64,000 nucleotides of DNA, taken from positions 59,002,570 through 59,066,569 of the forward strand of contig NC_084667.1 of assembly GCF_028389875.1 (NCBI RefSeq), given 5' to 3'. Of this stretch, positions 36,401-47,880 are shown piece by piece; the stretch's first letter is position 1; every line of letters begins with the position of its first letter. Position numbers and translations under genes: made by a program. The notes under the pieces are model-generated. The model saw nothing but the letters and a program-made list of their open reading frames with translations. It was not told where the DNA came from and did no database searches. The stretch is from Rhea pennata (taxonomy: Eukaryota; Chordata; Aves; Rheiformes; Rheidae).

Positions 36401-39400
36401 ATGTCTGTCAACGTCAACCGCAGTGTTTCAGATCAGTTCTATCGCTACAAAATGCCCCGTCTGATTGCCAAGGTAACTTACTAACCATTACTGGTAAATG
36501 GGTAGCATTTTGCTTTGCTCTATAGATAGAAGAATTGAGGTGTGAGGTAATGATATCACTACTTACAGGACAAAAAGGATGTCTACTCCTTTCAGTCTGC
36601 ATTACATGTTCATTAGCTCTTTTAAAGAGATACATTCTAAAAGCAGAACACTGATACAGTGAAATGGGAAGTACTCACTGGGTTTGGCTGTTGTGGTCAT
36701 TTAACCATAAAGCACTTTATTTTTTTGTTGTTTTTGCTTTTTAAGGTTGAGGGCAAAGGAAATGGAATAAAGACGGTTATAGTCAACATGGTTGACGTTG
36801 CAAAGGCGCTTAATCGGCCTCCAGCGTGTAAGTAGTCTGTGGAGCGATAGGGCATCCTTTGACTTGTGCTCTTTATATTGTTTGGAGTGGTAGTGTGAAA
36901 TAGCTAATAAAACATTTGATATAATAGGTCTTTTTCACAACTGCAAGGCAGAAATGTGATAATCTCCAGGACAAAATTGTAAATGCAGGAAAATGGGGAT
37001 GAGACCATGTGAATTGGGAGGGGACAGGGATTAGGGTGGAGGGAAGATGGGGATGGTTCTGGGTCGAGGCATTCTTGTTCTGTTTTGCAAGGGATTAAGT
37101 TTTGTAGCCACTGAGAATATAAAGCAGCAGTAGTGTATCTGCTTACTATTGGTTTTGGATTAAAGAGCTATGAGACTATTGATTATCTTTTTTTCTTTAA
37201 GATCCTACCAAATTTTTTGGTTGTGAGCTGGGAGCACAGACCCAGTTTGATGTTAAGAATGACCGTTACATTGTCAATGGATCTCATGAGGCGAATAAGC
37301 TGCAAGACATGTTGGATGGATTCATTAAAAAATTTGTTCTCTGTCCTGAGTGTGAGAATCCTGAAACTGATCTGGTGAGTACTTTGTCTTCACCATAACA
37401 CTACAGAAACACTGTGCTACTTCTATAAACCCGAAGTGTAGAGTTAGGTACCTGACTTGAATATCAATTCAGAGAAGACAATCTCTCCCTTGTGGGGACT
37501 GTCTGGCAAGGCTTCACACATACAAAGTATATAACTTCACCACTTCCAAACTAGAGGTGCTCTTTTGGAGCTGATGAAAGCACTTAAACTTCTGGCTTAA
37601 TCCTGCTGAGACTTACATGTATATTGGATTTAGACTTCAATGTGTTCCTCTTCTGTAAGCGGTGTTCTAATGACAGTTTGTTCTTCTTGCAGCATGTCAA
37701 TCCTAAGAAACAAACTATAGGTAACTCTTGCAAAGCCTGTGGCTATCGAGGCATGCTTGACACAAACCATAAACTCTGCACATTCATTCTCAAAAACCCA
37801 CCTGGTGAGTGTGTTGTTTTCTTTGGCAGGGGGGAGAGCAAATTTTTAAGCATGACTGCTGTTAACCAAGTAGGGAAGCAAATAGCTAACACATTTAAAC
37901 TGTAAAAAGGGTCAAGGCTGCTCCTGGAGTTTGTGATTTGGGATGAAGTACTTGTGTTCATAGTTAACAAGATTGCATAGAGGTATGTTGGATCCCTTTT
38001 TATATAGGAGCATCTGGAGATGCATACACAGGATACAACGCAGCAAATCAGAAAAGAGGTAGCCTGCAGGTGACCGTTGCAGTTTTCTCCTTAAGTCAGT
38101 ATGAAGCAGAAGGGTAGGAAGTAAAAGCGTCCTAGTATGTCACTACCTCTATTAGTGTTCTGTGCAAGCAACACTCTGTAGTAAGCATCTGGTTGCCTGC
38201 TGCAATTTAAGCTTGCTAGAAAAGTAAAGTCTAACCTATTCCAGGGGTCTCTGCTTTGTGAGGTCCCCTGTTATATGGACTTGAACAGCCTTATGCCTCA
38301 ATGAGGAGTTGGACTTTGGTAGAACTGCATGTTCTCCCAGCAGGTGTAGATCTGCCCTGAATATGTCTGGGAAAGAGTACTGTATATGCTAATAAAAGCA
38401 TTGGAACTGATTTATCCAGGGATGTGTTAGAGGTGTAATAGTGCAGATAGATTCTCTACCTCACCAAATAAACTAAAACACTTCACTTCCAGAGAGCGGT
38501 GACACTGGCACAGGAAAGAAGGAAAAGGAAAAGAAGAACAGAAAAGGCAAGGACAAAGAGAATGGTTCTGTGTCTAGCAATGAGACACCTCCACCCCCCC
38601 CACCAGAGGAGATAACTCCTCCACAGGTTGTGGTAAGTAGAAGAGAAAGTGGGGAGATAGGAGTGCATAGTACAGTGTTTTGGTCTGAATTTAAATCCCT
38701 CAGACTTTGGTCAGCACTGCATCAAAGTTAATATATTGAAGGACACTTAAAGTAGAACGGGAGTATTTCTGTCGCTCCCCTGTATTGGCAAGCAGCAAGT
38801 GTTGCGAGCTCTTCAGTAACAGCATGCATACCCCAACCTAAGTGTAAGGTGTGTAACCTTAAGTGCTTTCAAAAGACACCTGGATTGTATCTTATGAATG
38901 TAACCCTACAGATAGTTAGGCAATTTAAAGCTTTATATCTTCCCTTTCTGTCTGCCATGACTTGCAGATTATAGCATAACCCTTCCTTTGTGGAAAAGTC
39001 AAAATAAATGGCATATAAAAGTGCTCTTAAATACCTAGTGTTTTCTATAAGCTTAGTTAGAGAAGACACTCAGCTGTAACTGTGTGAATTCCACTTTAGG
39101 AGGAGGAAGATGATGATGACTGGGGTGAAGACACAACAGAAGAAGCCCAGAGGCGTAGAATGGATGAGATTAGCGACCATGCAAAGAATCTCACACTTAG
39201 TGAAGATCTGGAAAGAACAGTGGAAGAGAGAGTCAACTTACTATTTGACTTTGTGAAGGTAAATATTTTCTAGCTCATCACTTGGTAGGCACTCTCTACT
39301 TCTTTTACGTTCAACAGCATTTTAAGGAAATTTAAAAGACTTCTGTTAGGATGGAGATAGAGAATCAGTCTTCTCTTTCCTCTCCTGCCAAAGCTCTTGA

Positions 39401-41458
39401 ACCTTAAAGCTTAAGAGGATAAAGACTGATTCTCCCAGTGGTGTGGAAGGAAACTGCACTAGAGCACTGACATAGACCTCAGTAGCAGTTAAAATACACT
39501 TTGTGTCTGTTTCCATCCTGCAGAAAAAGAAAGAAGAAGGTGTCATTGATACTTCTGACAAAGACATTGTAGCAGAAGCAGAGAGACTGGATGTGAAGGC
39601 TATGGGCCCTCTAGTCCTGACTGAAGTCCTCTTTGACGAAAAGATTCGTGAACAGATACGGAAATACAGGCGTCACTTCCTTCGTGTAAGCACAGTCTCC
39701 TGTTCCTGGTGTAGCAACTGTTGCTTTGTTGTCTTTAATAGCTACTTGAGGTCTAATTGCTTTGTCTTTAAACTGCTGCCTGCTTTTTAACTAGAAAAAA
39801 TGAGTGGCAGGAAGAGCTATTGTGAATTCTGCTATTGCATTGAGTTGAGAGCAGAAGGAAAGGTTGTTCTGGAGAGGAAAAAAAAACTTATTTTTTTTAT
39901 CACTATTCTAGTTCTGCCACAACAATAAGAGAGCTCAGAGGTACCTTCTCCATGGCTTAGAGTGTGTGGTAGCCATGCATCAGTCTCAGCTTATTTCTAA
40001 AATACCGCATATTTTGAAGGAAATGTATGATGCAGATCTTCTGGAAGAAGAAGTCATCCTTAGCTGGGCAGAAAAGGTAAGGGGTATTTTAATGGGCCCC
40101 ACCTGCCAAATGTCTGAATTCAATGCTGTATGTATTCAATGCTGTATGTAGCCTGTCCATTTTGGTAGAGCCTCTTGAGCTCATGTCTTAACTCTGGCTA
40201 GTGTGTTTTAAATTGCTGTGTGGGGGAAAAGCTTGTGGTTAAGAAATGGATTATTCAAGGCAGTGAGGTGAGGTTAGACTTCTGATTAGGCTCCCTTGTA
40301 CTTGGAAATGATCTGATGTAAATTCCTTTGGTATTTAAACCAGGTTTCTGTGCCCTTCTGTCTCCTAGGCCTCAAAGAAATATGTTTCAAAGGAGCTTGC
40401 CAAAGAAATTCGTGTCAAAGCAGAACCATTTATTAACTGGCTAAAGGAAGCTGAGGAAGAATCTTCCGGTAATGAAGAAGAAGATGAAGATGAAAACATT
40501 GAGGTAGGAAAGGCTCATGTCCCTTTTGGGGGAGGGGGGAGTGGAAATCCAAGGTACTGTTTCTGTGCATTGAAGTCTTGAGCTACTTGGTCTTGGAGTG
40601 TAGTGCCCTTACTGTATTGCTTTGTGTGTGGGGGAAACTGGAAGAGTTTCTCAGTTCTAATGACTCCATCCTGTTAGAGTATAGGCTTTAATGCTTTAGC
40701 TTCAGGTAAAGAGAGCTGATTTACCCAAAATCCACTTCTACTTTAACAAAAAAAAAAAAAAAAAAAAAAAAAACATATATAAGTAGCCAAAACACCACAG
40801 TTGTGGAATAGTATGGGCAGACTCTTACAAAGTGGTGGTCCCTACAATGGAAGATGGACTCTAGATAGCATTATAAAGCCTTCTCTTTTAGATGAGCCTC
40901 TGTGCTCAGTTAGTGAAGCTGCTTAAAGGACAAATGACTGATTTCTCATACCTGAGAAGTAGGTAGAAGCTGTTAGCTACACTTAGTTGCCTGGGTGGTG
41001 GCTGTGTGTAGTGTAGGCTAGGATTTTCTATTTTGGTAATAGTAGTTATTCCTGGCCCTGGTGGTGAGACACACTGTTTTTTGACCCCCATGCATGCACT
41101 CTTTATTTTCCCTCCTGTCTTGCTGTGTTAAGATAACAGCTGCTATGTCAGCATGCCTGAGTTAAGGTTTAAATATGATACAGTTCTACTGGAATATGCT
41201 GTCCAGGATAGTTCAAAATGTAGAATAGCATGCTGAACAGGTCTTGGCAATAGGTGGGAGGACTGCTGAGCAGGTGTGTTTGCAACTCCTAACGTAAAAG
41301 CAAAGCTATGCTAGTACTTGACGGCAGTAGATGCTATAGCAAGTGTGAACGTTTTGTCTCCACAGGTTGTGTACTCCACAACTGCCAGTGTACCTAAAGT
41401 TGAAACTGTGAAGCCTGCAAACAGCAAAGATGATGATATTGATATTGATGCCATTTAA
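36401..41458 (+). CDS. EIF5: Eukaryotic translation initiation factor 5 (eIF5)
   Basis: Cytosolic eIF5 is the GTPase-activating protein for eIF2-GTP in the 43S/48S complex and a scaffold for eIF1, eIF2-beta and eIF3. Ten coding segments join without a frame break: 36401-36472, 36746-36827, 37202-37374, 37693-37804, 38493-38632, 39100-39258, 39524-39685, 39912-40076, 40369-40503, 41366-41458. All introns are GT-AG. The product has 430 residues, about one fewer than in mammals. Residue Arg15 ([10 protein letters not shown]) is the catalytic arginine of the family. The zinc ribbon uses C99, C102, C122 and C125. A Lys-rich and Pro-rich linker (about 150-193) and the acidic [11 protein letters not shown] (194-204) precede the C-terminal W2/HEAT domain (about 235-390), which ends in an acidic tail. 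The start has A at -3. Regulation by upstream frames in the leader is likely. Intron 6 hosts a snoRNA. Confidence 0.99.
38163..38290 (+). ncRNA. SNORA28: H/ACA box snoRNA, SNORA28-like, in EIF5 intron 6
   Basis: The segment has the full H/ACA layout. The 5' hairpin closes with GCAAGC (38164-38169) against GCTTGC (38211-38216). An H box AGAAAA (ANANNA) follows at 38218-38223. The 3' hairpin closes with AAGTC against GACTT and has an inner stem AGGGG...TCCCCT. An ACA trinucleotide lies at 38285-38287, three bases before the end. At about 128 nt the size is right. SNORA28 is hosted by an EIF5 intron in mammals and guides pseudouridylation of 18S rRNA. It is released from the spliced host intron, so its output is tied to EIF5 transcription. 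Confidence 0.9.
39360..39434 (+). other. Long intronic hairpin resembling a miRNA precursor
   Basis: In EIF5 intron 8, arms of 13 bp (39360-39372 and 39422-39434) pair perfectly. Further inside, TCCTCT (39378-39383) can pair with AGAGGA (39414-39419) and AAGCT with AGCTT, leaving a loop of about 12 nt. The total is about 75 nt with some 24 paired bases. The size and shape are those of a pre-miRNA, but I recognise no known miRNA here. It has no ACA or C/D boxes in the right places. It could also simply be an inverted repeat. Confidence 0.35.
40118..40149 (+). repeat. Two-copy 16-bp tandem duplication in EIF5 intron 10
   Basis: The unit ATTCAATGCTGTATGT occurs twice head to tail, 42 bp after the exon 10 donor. 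It is a simple replication-slippage duplication with no obvious role. Confidence 0.95.
40748..40773 (+). repeat. A26 homopolymer in EIF5 intron 11
   Basis: Twenty-six A run without interruption. No recognisable retroelement body precedes them and no target duplication is clear, so this is better called a mononucleotide repeat than a retrogene tail. Confidence 0.9.
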
Positions 41459-41760
41459 AGTGATGCAACATAGCTTCCAGTATAATGATGCAAACTTCTC
41501 TGCATTTTTTCTGCCAGAAGTGTGACTTGTATGTGCACAAGCTGCAATGGCTTAACATCCTGCTACTTTGTATTCAAATATGTAACTTTTTACTGTGACT
41601 GGTCTTGTGTAACTAAGCCTAATACCAAGAAGTCAGCACCTAAGTGAACTATCTAGTTTGCAAATGGCATGTTATGTTTTGTTTTTCTAACTTGTGTTGG
41701 ACACATACTTGGAGCACATTTATACAGTTGTGGAAATAAAGGATTTGGTTTTGGTCAATC
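41459..41760 (+). other. EIF5: EIF5 3' untranslated region (proximal form)
   Basis: After the TAA at 41456-41458 the last exon continues for about 300 nt to the first poly(A) signal. A longer 3' UTR is possible: another AATAAA occurs at 44250-44255, and no other gene begins before it. Confidence 0.75.
41735..41740 (+). terminator. Poly(A) signal AATAAA of EIF5
   Basis: A canonical hexamer lies 277 nt after the stop codon. A GT-rich stretch (GGTTTTGGT) follows about 10 nt later, as expected of a downstream element. Cleavage is expected near 41755-41765. Confidence 0.85.
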
Positions 41761-44700
41761 TTCATATATGCCTAACTTTCTTTTTTTCCAAGTAAATATT
41801 CATACAACTTGAAGAGGTCATTACAGCCAGCCGTGTCACTACTACAGTTGGGATAATGGTTCCCTAATGACAGTGTGTCTTGGACTGAAAATGTGCAATT
41901 AGAGGTAAGAAGGTATGTGCCTTATCTTAAAAGAGGTGCTTTTTAAAAAAGCATTTCAAACTAGAGCGATAAAAGCTAGCTTTAGAGGGTAAAGTGCATT
42001 AGCTCGAATCAACAAGCAGCCTCTGAGCTGAGGGAACAACTAAGAGCGGAAACTTCAGTAAGGACAAAGGTACTGGGTATGTTTAAAGGGCACAGGCCCC
42101 TTCTTTTTGTTTAAGAAGTTGGCATTCTGCTAGTTCAGAGATTTTTTCCTTACCAGTTCCAGTTCTTAGTGTTCCTTTTGCTCATAGAAGAGGAATTGCT
42201 GTAGGTGTTCACTTAAACAGCTGTATAACTAAGCACAGCACTGCTCATGGTGATAGCAGTTTGGCACAAGTGCTAAACTGTAGCAAGACGATTCTGATGC
42301 AAGGAGGGGAGAGGACAAGGTGTGTTCCCTTGTGAGTCCTAGAAGTGGACTTTGCTTTGTAAGGGATCTTGCAGATGGTGAATACTGACTCTGAGGTACC
42401 AATTTAGCTTGGAAATAAGGTTCAGTAAGAAACAGAGTTGTCTTACCCTGTATCTATAAGCCTGTTTTGGAAATGTGAAACATAAGTAATACCTTAATTT
42501 AAATGAGAACGGAAAATCCTTAAACTTACCAGATAGAAAGAAGTGGATTGAAGTAACTTCGTGAGCAAAGGGCTTTTGACCTAGAAGTACTGGTAAAAGA
42601 TTTGCCTGTCTAAAAAAACTTAGCACAGCTAGTAGAGCCTGAACCTCCACCCGCAACCTACATTCCTTCCTGTGAACTTCTGTGCTGTGGAAGTAAATAT
42701 ACTGCTAGGGCAGTTATGGATATGTGTGGAGGTATTTTTTTTTCTTTTTTATAAAAAGAATAGTAGTCTTGCTGTTGTGAGATAAGGTATTAAAAGTTCT
42801 GAGAGATCAAGGCTCCTATGCGGGCAGAACTGCTTTTTCTAACCAGATTGCTGCAGCAGAAGTTATGATTAGATGAAACAAAACTTTGATTATTTACAAT
42901 GGTGGTGATTTGAGTTTCAGGTTTTCCCCTCCAAAATATGATACAATGTAAGCTTAAGAGTATCCTGTTTTATCCCAGGTAGTCCTGGGATAAAACTGTA
43001 CTTACACACAAGCAGGTCTAGCAAGCAGTATTAAGGAAGATGGGATGAAGTTACACTAGACAATGGAGATAGTTTTGATCTGTTCTTTTACTAAGTTTGT
43101 TTTTTTTTGTGGGGGGGTCCTCAATTTCAAAGTCCCAACTTCATCCCTCCTCCCCCCCCACACACACACCAAAAAAGGGAAGCATCTTCCTTTGTTTTGG
43201 TTTAGATTTTAAAAATCTAATCTGTCTTATGTGGGAAGAGAGAGCTAGGTACACACCTCCTTTGTATAATAGTCTCCAGGTGTGTGTCCCTGATAGTTAC
43301 TTAATTTCTCCAGTAGGAGGTGGGAGCTTGTACCTGAAGTGAGTCCTGTAGGTAGGACTTCGAATCTCTTTTGTCTTTCCAAGCAGGTTTCCTGCTTACA
43401 GAGGGAATAATGGGAAGTCTCACACTTCTCTAGGATTGTGTATTGGCTGTAAAGCTGAGAAATACTGAGGCCTGCTAACTCTGCCTGCACAAGAAAAGAG
43501 CTTTCTCTGCAGCCTGGGCAACACAATCTTCTACTTCTTTGAACCAGATTCTTAGCTAGTGTGATTCAATGTGCTTTGCCAAAATAATGAGTTTATCAGT
43601 GCTGATTGCTTGCAGATACCCTGCAATTCTGTCTGATAGTCTCTGAAACTTCTTTGGAAGGCTTCTGTGTAAGTTTTACATGCTGTTGATTGACATGAGT
43701 CGTGATGGTCATGTGGGGTTGTGGGGGGGAGGGGGTTTGATCAGATTGACTGTAATCGTAGGTTGTAAAAGAGGCAATTTCTTTTTCTACTATCATTAGT
43801 CATGCATGCATGTTCATTGGCATGCATTGGATCTGGTGGCTATCTAGTTAATAGCAAAACAGACCTCGTTGCTCCAATAAGAAGTGAACCCAACAGAACA
43901 AATTCTTCCATCAAATCCGGGAACTTAAAGTCTTAAAAAGTTGTATGAGGGATAGATCTGGTGTAAATGTGGTGGGTGGGAGCATGCAGCAAGTGAAAGT
44001 GTTCTTTCATGCTCAGTGTAGGTCAGATCGAGTGCACTATAAGACTGTACCCTAATAGGGAGTTTCTTGGAACACTTCTCCCTGTTTTCACGTATGTATC
44101 AGCATTTCCATCTCAGACAGTAAATTGGGAATGCTACTACCTAATCATAAAAATGAGTGTTCATATTACCATTTTCCTTGAGGGAAGGACAAAGTCTGAC
44201 TTTTTGAAAGTTTCCTCCAATCTTACTGAACTTACTGCTGCTGCTATCTAATAAAAGTAACAAGTATGTCTTCAAAAGGCTGCTTGATACTTAGATGCAA
44301 TCTGCTTGAAGCTTCAAAGAAACTCCTGGCACTGAGAAAGGAAGTAGTAAGTGTTCCTTGATTCCCTTCACTTCAGAGGATGCAGTCTCTGTGTTTAAAA
44401 ACCTCAGCATGAATGCAGTCATCTGGCAGGTGGACAGGTCTAGCAGTAGGTCCATTAGCCTTGGCTTTAAAAATCTTGATCTCCCTCCATGAGCCTGCAA
44501 TCTGGAACTTCAGTGCAGCTTGACAACTTTCATCAGTGTCTCCTCTTCATCCAGCACAACAGGGAGCTATTCTGCTGACAGGTTTGCTTGGTAGCATCAC
44601 AGTAACACAAACATGAAAGGAGCTGAGTATCTTGAACTAGGGTTTGAAGTCCTGACTGTTGTCAAGCATAAGAAAGGCAGAATTGCCTGTTATTACTCTT

Positions 44701-44922
44701 ATCTGTAAGAGCTTAAAGATTTCCATGTGAGGTCAGGACCTTGTTCAGCTGAATAGATAGATATGTACTATATAAAGGGATGCTCTTTGCTCCCAAGAGC
44801 ATACAGTCCAGATTTGTAATGAGGTAATGGCTAAAGATAAGGGGAAAGTGACTTGAAATGATTGTGGTAGGCACAGTAACATGCTAAACACTTATTAATT
44901 TAGCCACTACTGGCTGAATGGC
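41761..44922. other. Region downstream of EIF5, possible extended 3' UTR, no gene seen
   Basis: This 3.2 kb has no exon pattern or mobile element. It contains a perfect 13-bp hairpin at 42967-42996 and an AATAAA at 44250-44255, which could end a long EIF5 transcript. Confidence 0.4.
42967..42996 (+). other. Perfect stem-loop with 13-bp arms and TAGT loop
   Basis: The arm GTTTTATCCCAGG (42967-42979) is exactly complementary to 42984-42996 across a 4-nt loop. It lies 1.5 kb after the EIF5 stop codon. If a longer EIF5 3' UTR is made, it would be a stable RNA hairpin. It is not followed by a T-run, so it is not a terminator of the bacterial kind. Confidence 0.7.
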
Positions 44923-45922
44923 AGAGCTCAGAGGGTTATGAGCGGTGGTGCAAAGTCTAGTTGGAGGCTTGTAGATAGCGGTGTCCCCCAGGGGTCAGTA
45001 CTGGCTCCAGTATTGTTCAAATTATTCATCAGTGACCTGGATGAAGGGACAGAGTGCACACTCAGCAAGTTTGCTGATGATACCAAACTGGGATGAGAGA
45101 GTGGCTGATCACATCAGGGGGCTGTGCTGCCATTCAGAGAGACCTGGACAGGCTGGAGAGATGGGCACGGGGGAACCTCATGAAGCGTAACAAAAGCAAG
45201 TGCAAGGTCCTGCACCCAGGAAGGAATAACCCCATGCACCAGTACAGGCTGGGGGCTGACCTGCTGGAAAGCAGCTCTGCGGAGCTCTGACCTGCAAGTC
45301 CTGGTGGACAACAAGTTGACCATGAGCCACAAAAGCATCCTTGTGGCCAAGAAGGCCAGTGATATGCTGGGTTACATTAGAAAGAGCATTATCAGCAGGT
45401 TGGGGGAGGTAATCCCCTCTACTCAGCCCTGGTGAAGCTGCATCTAGAATTCTGTGTCCAGCTCTGGGCTTCCCAGTACGAGAGACATGGAACTACTGGG
45501 AAGAGTCCAGAAATGGGCTACTAAGATGATGAAGGGACTGGAGCATGTCTCATATGACAAAAGGCTGAGAGAGCTGGGCCTGTTCAGCCTGGGAGAAGTG
45601 AGGACCAGGGGGGGATCTTAACGTGTATAAGTATCAGAAGGGAGGGTGTAGAGAGGATGGAGCCAGGCTGTTTTCAGCCCAGTAATAGGACAAGAGGCAA
45701 CAGGCACAAACTGAAACACAGGAAGTTCCATCTGAACACGAGGGAAAGCTTTTTTCTTATGAGGGTGACTGAGCACAGGAACAGGTTGCCCGGCGAGGTT
45801 GTGGAGTCTGGAGATACTCAAAAACTGTCTGGACAAGGTTGTGTGCAACATGCTCTAGGTGACCCTGCTTCAGCAGGTAATCTGTGGGAGGTCTTCCAAC
45901 TTCAACCATTCTGCGATTCCAT
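44923..45922 (+). mobile_element. CR1 LINE 3' fragment, sense, with degraded reverse-transcriptase frame
   Basis: The segment encodes, in shifted frames, the well-known C-terminal part of the avian CR1 reverse transcriptase: FADDTKL near 45080, AAIQRDLDRLERWA from about 45128, NPMHQYRLGADLLESSSAE from about 45230, and TRGNRHKLKHRKF near 45690. It ends with the CR1 3' repeat ATTCTGCGATTCCAT at 45908-45922. The element is 5'-truncated to about 1 kb and carries several frameshifts and stops, so it is a fossil. It lies 3.2 kb downstream of the proximal EIF5 poly(A) signal in the same orientation. Confidence 0.96.
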
Positions 45923-47560
45923 AATTTACCCTTGCAGTAGTAGTGACTGTCCCAGCCAGTATAATCATAATGTGAAGCTCCCATAGAGTTCATCTTTTGA
46001 ACACACGGCAGTTTATTATGTGGGGTCACTTGCACAAAGCATTGCAAATGTAGAGTCAGTCTTCTGTCTTACACTGCTCTGCCCCCGCACACACACCCAC
46101 CTCCTTTTCATTCAAGAAGTCAGTGTTCTCTGCAGACAGACATTAGGACACTGGTAAGTATCTTTGCTCTGCATACGGCAAAGCAAAAACCAAAGCTGCC
46201 AGGCATGTTGCCCAAATGCATTCCTGTGTCATAGTCTTATTTTTACGCATGAGACTATCATTCCTTCCCTTCAAGATCTTTCTTGTTCTTTGAGTTGAGA
46301 AGCTCACTAAACGATCCTAACTTCCAGCAATGTCAAACAACTCAGCAGATGTGTCACTGTCTAGATGTACAATAATTTTTTAAAAAGCTGATTTACATCT
46401 TAAGGGATAGTGCACAACTGGGATGTTCCCACAGACTAAGCAAGTTCCTAACCTTGATGTTTGAGAGGAAGAGATACAAGTGAAAGGTAGTTAACATAGT
46501 GATCTGTAACAAAGCTGTACTTTCATCTGATGGCTGCTACACAATAGTAACAAAGATCACAACTGTTTTGAGCTCCCAGTAAAACCAGTGAATGGAAGTG
46601 GTAAGGACAGATGGAACGAAAGTAGCTGACCTGCCAATTAGTCTTCCAAACAGTGGCAACTATTTTCTTCTCAGACTAATTACCCAAACAGAGCCTTGAA
46701 GGATTGGTGCTGAGAAATGACTCTTTGGCATTCAGTAACACCACTGAACCATGAAGATGTGGAACTGAAAACCCAGAAGGAAAGACAGTAGAAAGCAGCT
46801 TGAAAACAATGCTCTTTAAAGCTTTATCTGCAAAATCCTGTTTGCATGCTTAACTTTCTGCTTAAGTTTTATAGAGCTGTTGGAGCCATTGGGATCATTT
46901 ATGTGCTTAACAGGCTGATTGTGCAGTCTGTATTTCCTGTTTTGAAGACAATCATCCTGCAGCCATGGAGGTGTAAGATCTCTGCTGATCTGGAATTGAT
47001 GGGGAGTTGCTCTGGTGCCATTAAAACAGGCTAGTCTGTTTATGCTGTGGACCTAATTCCCCTTTAATAGCTAGAAATGTAAAATGGAAACAAGCAATCA
47101 GATGCTGTAAATTCGCATAGCTCCAAATTAACTCCATTATAGCTGTTCTGACTGATACCCAGCAAGGGTATGGCTCCAGCACTCAGGTGATGCTGCCTTA
47201 GTTTGGCAGAACTGCACAGCTCCTTAATGTTATTCAGAGGAAAAAGAAAAATTGTTTGACCTCTTGGGTTAGAAACCCAAGAACCAAAGGCTGCCTAGCT
47301 CACTGGGCAGGTGGCTGTCAGGTGCTTCGCCCGTCAGTCTCCCTGTCAGTAAAGCGGAGGGAACCATTCCTTCTGTTAGGATGAGTGTGAGGAAAAGCCA
47401 GTAAATGCTAAACCACCTTTTCCGGATATCAGTTTGCTTGCAAGTGCTTCAAAGTTAATGTTTATTCAGTTATTAAATAGCTAAGGCTGTTTAATAATTT
47501 AGCAAAATTATGTTATTAGCCGAAAGCTATGTCCTGGGCTTCTGCAGAGGGGATGCTGTT
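45923..47560. other. Intergenic DNA, nothing recognised
   Basis: No exon, RNA gene or mobile element is recognised in this stretch. A 9-bp-arm hairpin with a 3-nt loop lies at 47262-47282. Confidence 0.35.
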
Positions 47561-47579
47561 TGCTTCCAGACAGATCTCC

Positions 47580-47880
47580 ACGCAGCTCTGGGTAGAGTCT
47601 GGCAGGAGCAGCAGTGGGCGAGCTGGGGGCGACGAGAAGGCAGGCGGGGGCCGTGGCCTCACCGCCGAGGGCCACAGGAGCCAAGCGAGGAGAGCGGGGC
47701 CAGCGGCAGGGCCAGGTTTACCCAACAGCTCGGCGATGGCCGCGCGAGTCTGTAATGACGAGGCAGGTCCAAGGGGAGGCCGGGATCTGCAAGGTGCCTG
47801 GCTGGGCACGGACATGCCTAAAGCGTAGGCACGCAAGGGTCCCAGCTTAAACGCAGCTCCCGAGCCAAGGCAGGGAGGCC
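47580..47880. promoter_or_regulatory. Isolated CpG-rich block
   Basis: About 300 bp of CpG-rich sequence lies in ordinary intergenic DNA 6 kb past EIF5. Overlapping frames on both strands (up to 142 codons on the minus strand) are without recognisable domains. It could be a promoter of an unannotated or non-coding transcript, or an intragenic island of a gene whose exons are elsewhere. Confidence 0.3.

Larger units (their letters stand above)
34136..36464 (+). promoter_or_regulatory. Upstream reading frame of EIF5, spliced, overlaps the main start codon
   Basis: The frame starts at ATG 34136-34138 in exon 2, crosses the 34158-36192 intron (the junction codon is GAG) and continues in exon 3 from 36193 to a TGA at 36462-36464. 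That gives 97 codons. It is out of frame with EIF5 and passes its ATG (36401) by 64 nt, so ribosomes that translate it cannot start EIF5 by short reinitiation. A second in-frame ATG lies at 36279-36281. Both AUGs have T at -3 and T at +4. Eukaryotic eIF5 mRNAs are known to carry inhibitory upstream frames with weak AUGs. High eIF5 relaxes start-codon choice and so lowers its own synthesis. The layout here fits that circuit; translation is inferred. Confidence 0.75.

Noticed and set aside
40748..40773. A26 tract as the tail of a processed retrogene or SINE
   Set aside because: No element body, no target duplication, and avian genomes have few SINEs; a mononucleotide repeat is simpler.
45093..45986. 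Open frames with CR1 reverse-transcriptase similarity as possible genes
   Set aside because: They are pieces of a 5'-truncated, frameshifted CR1 LINE and not host genes.
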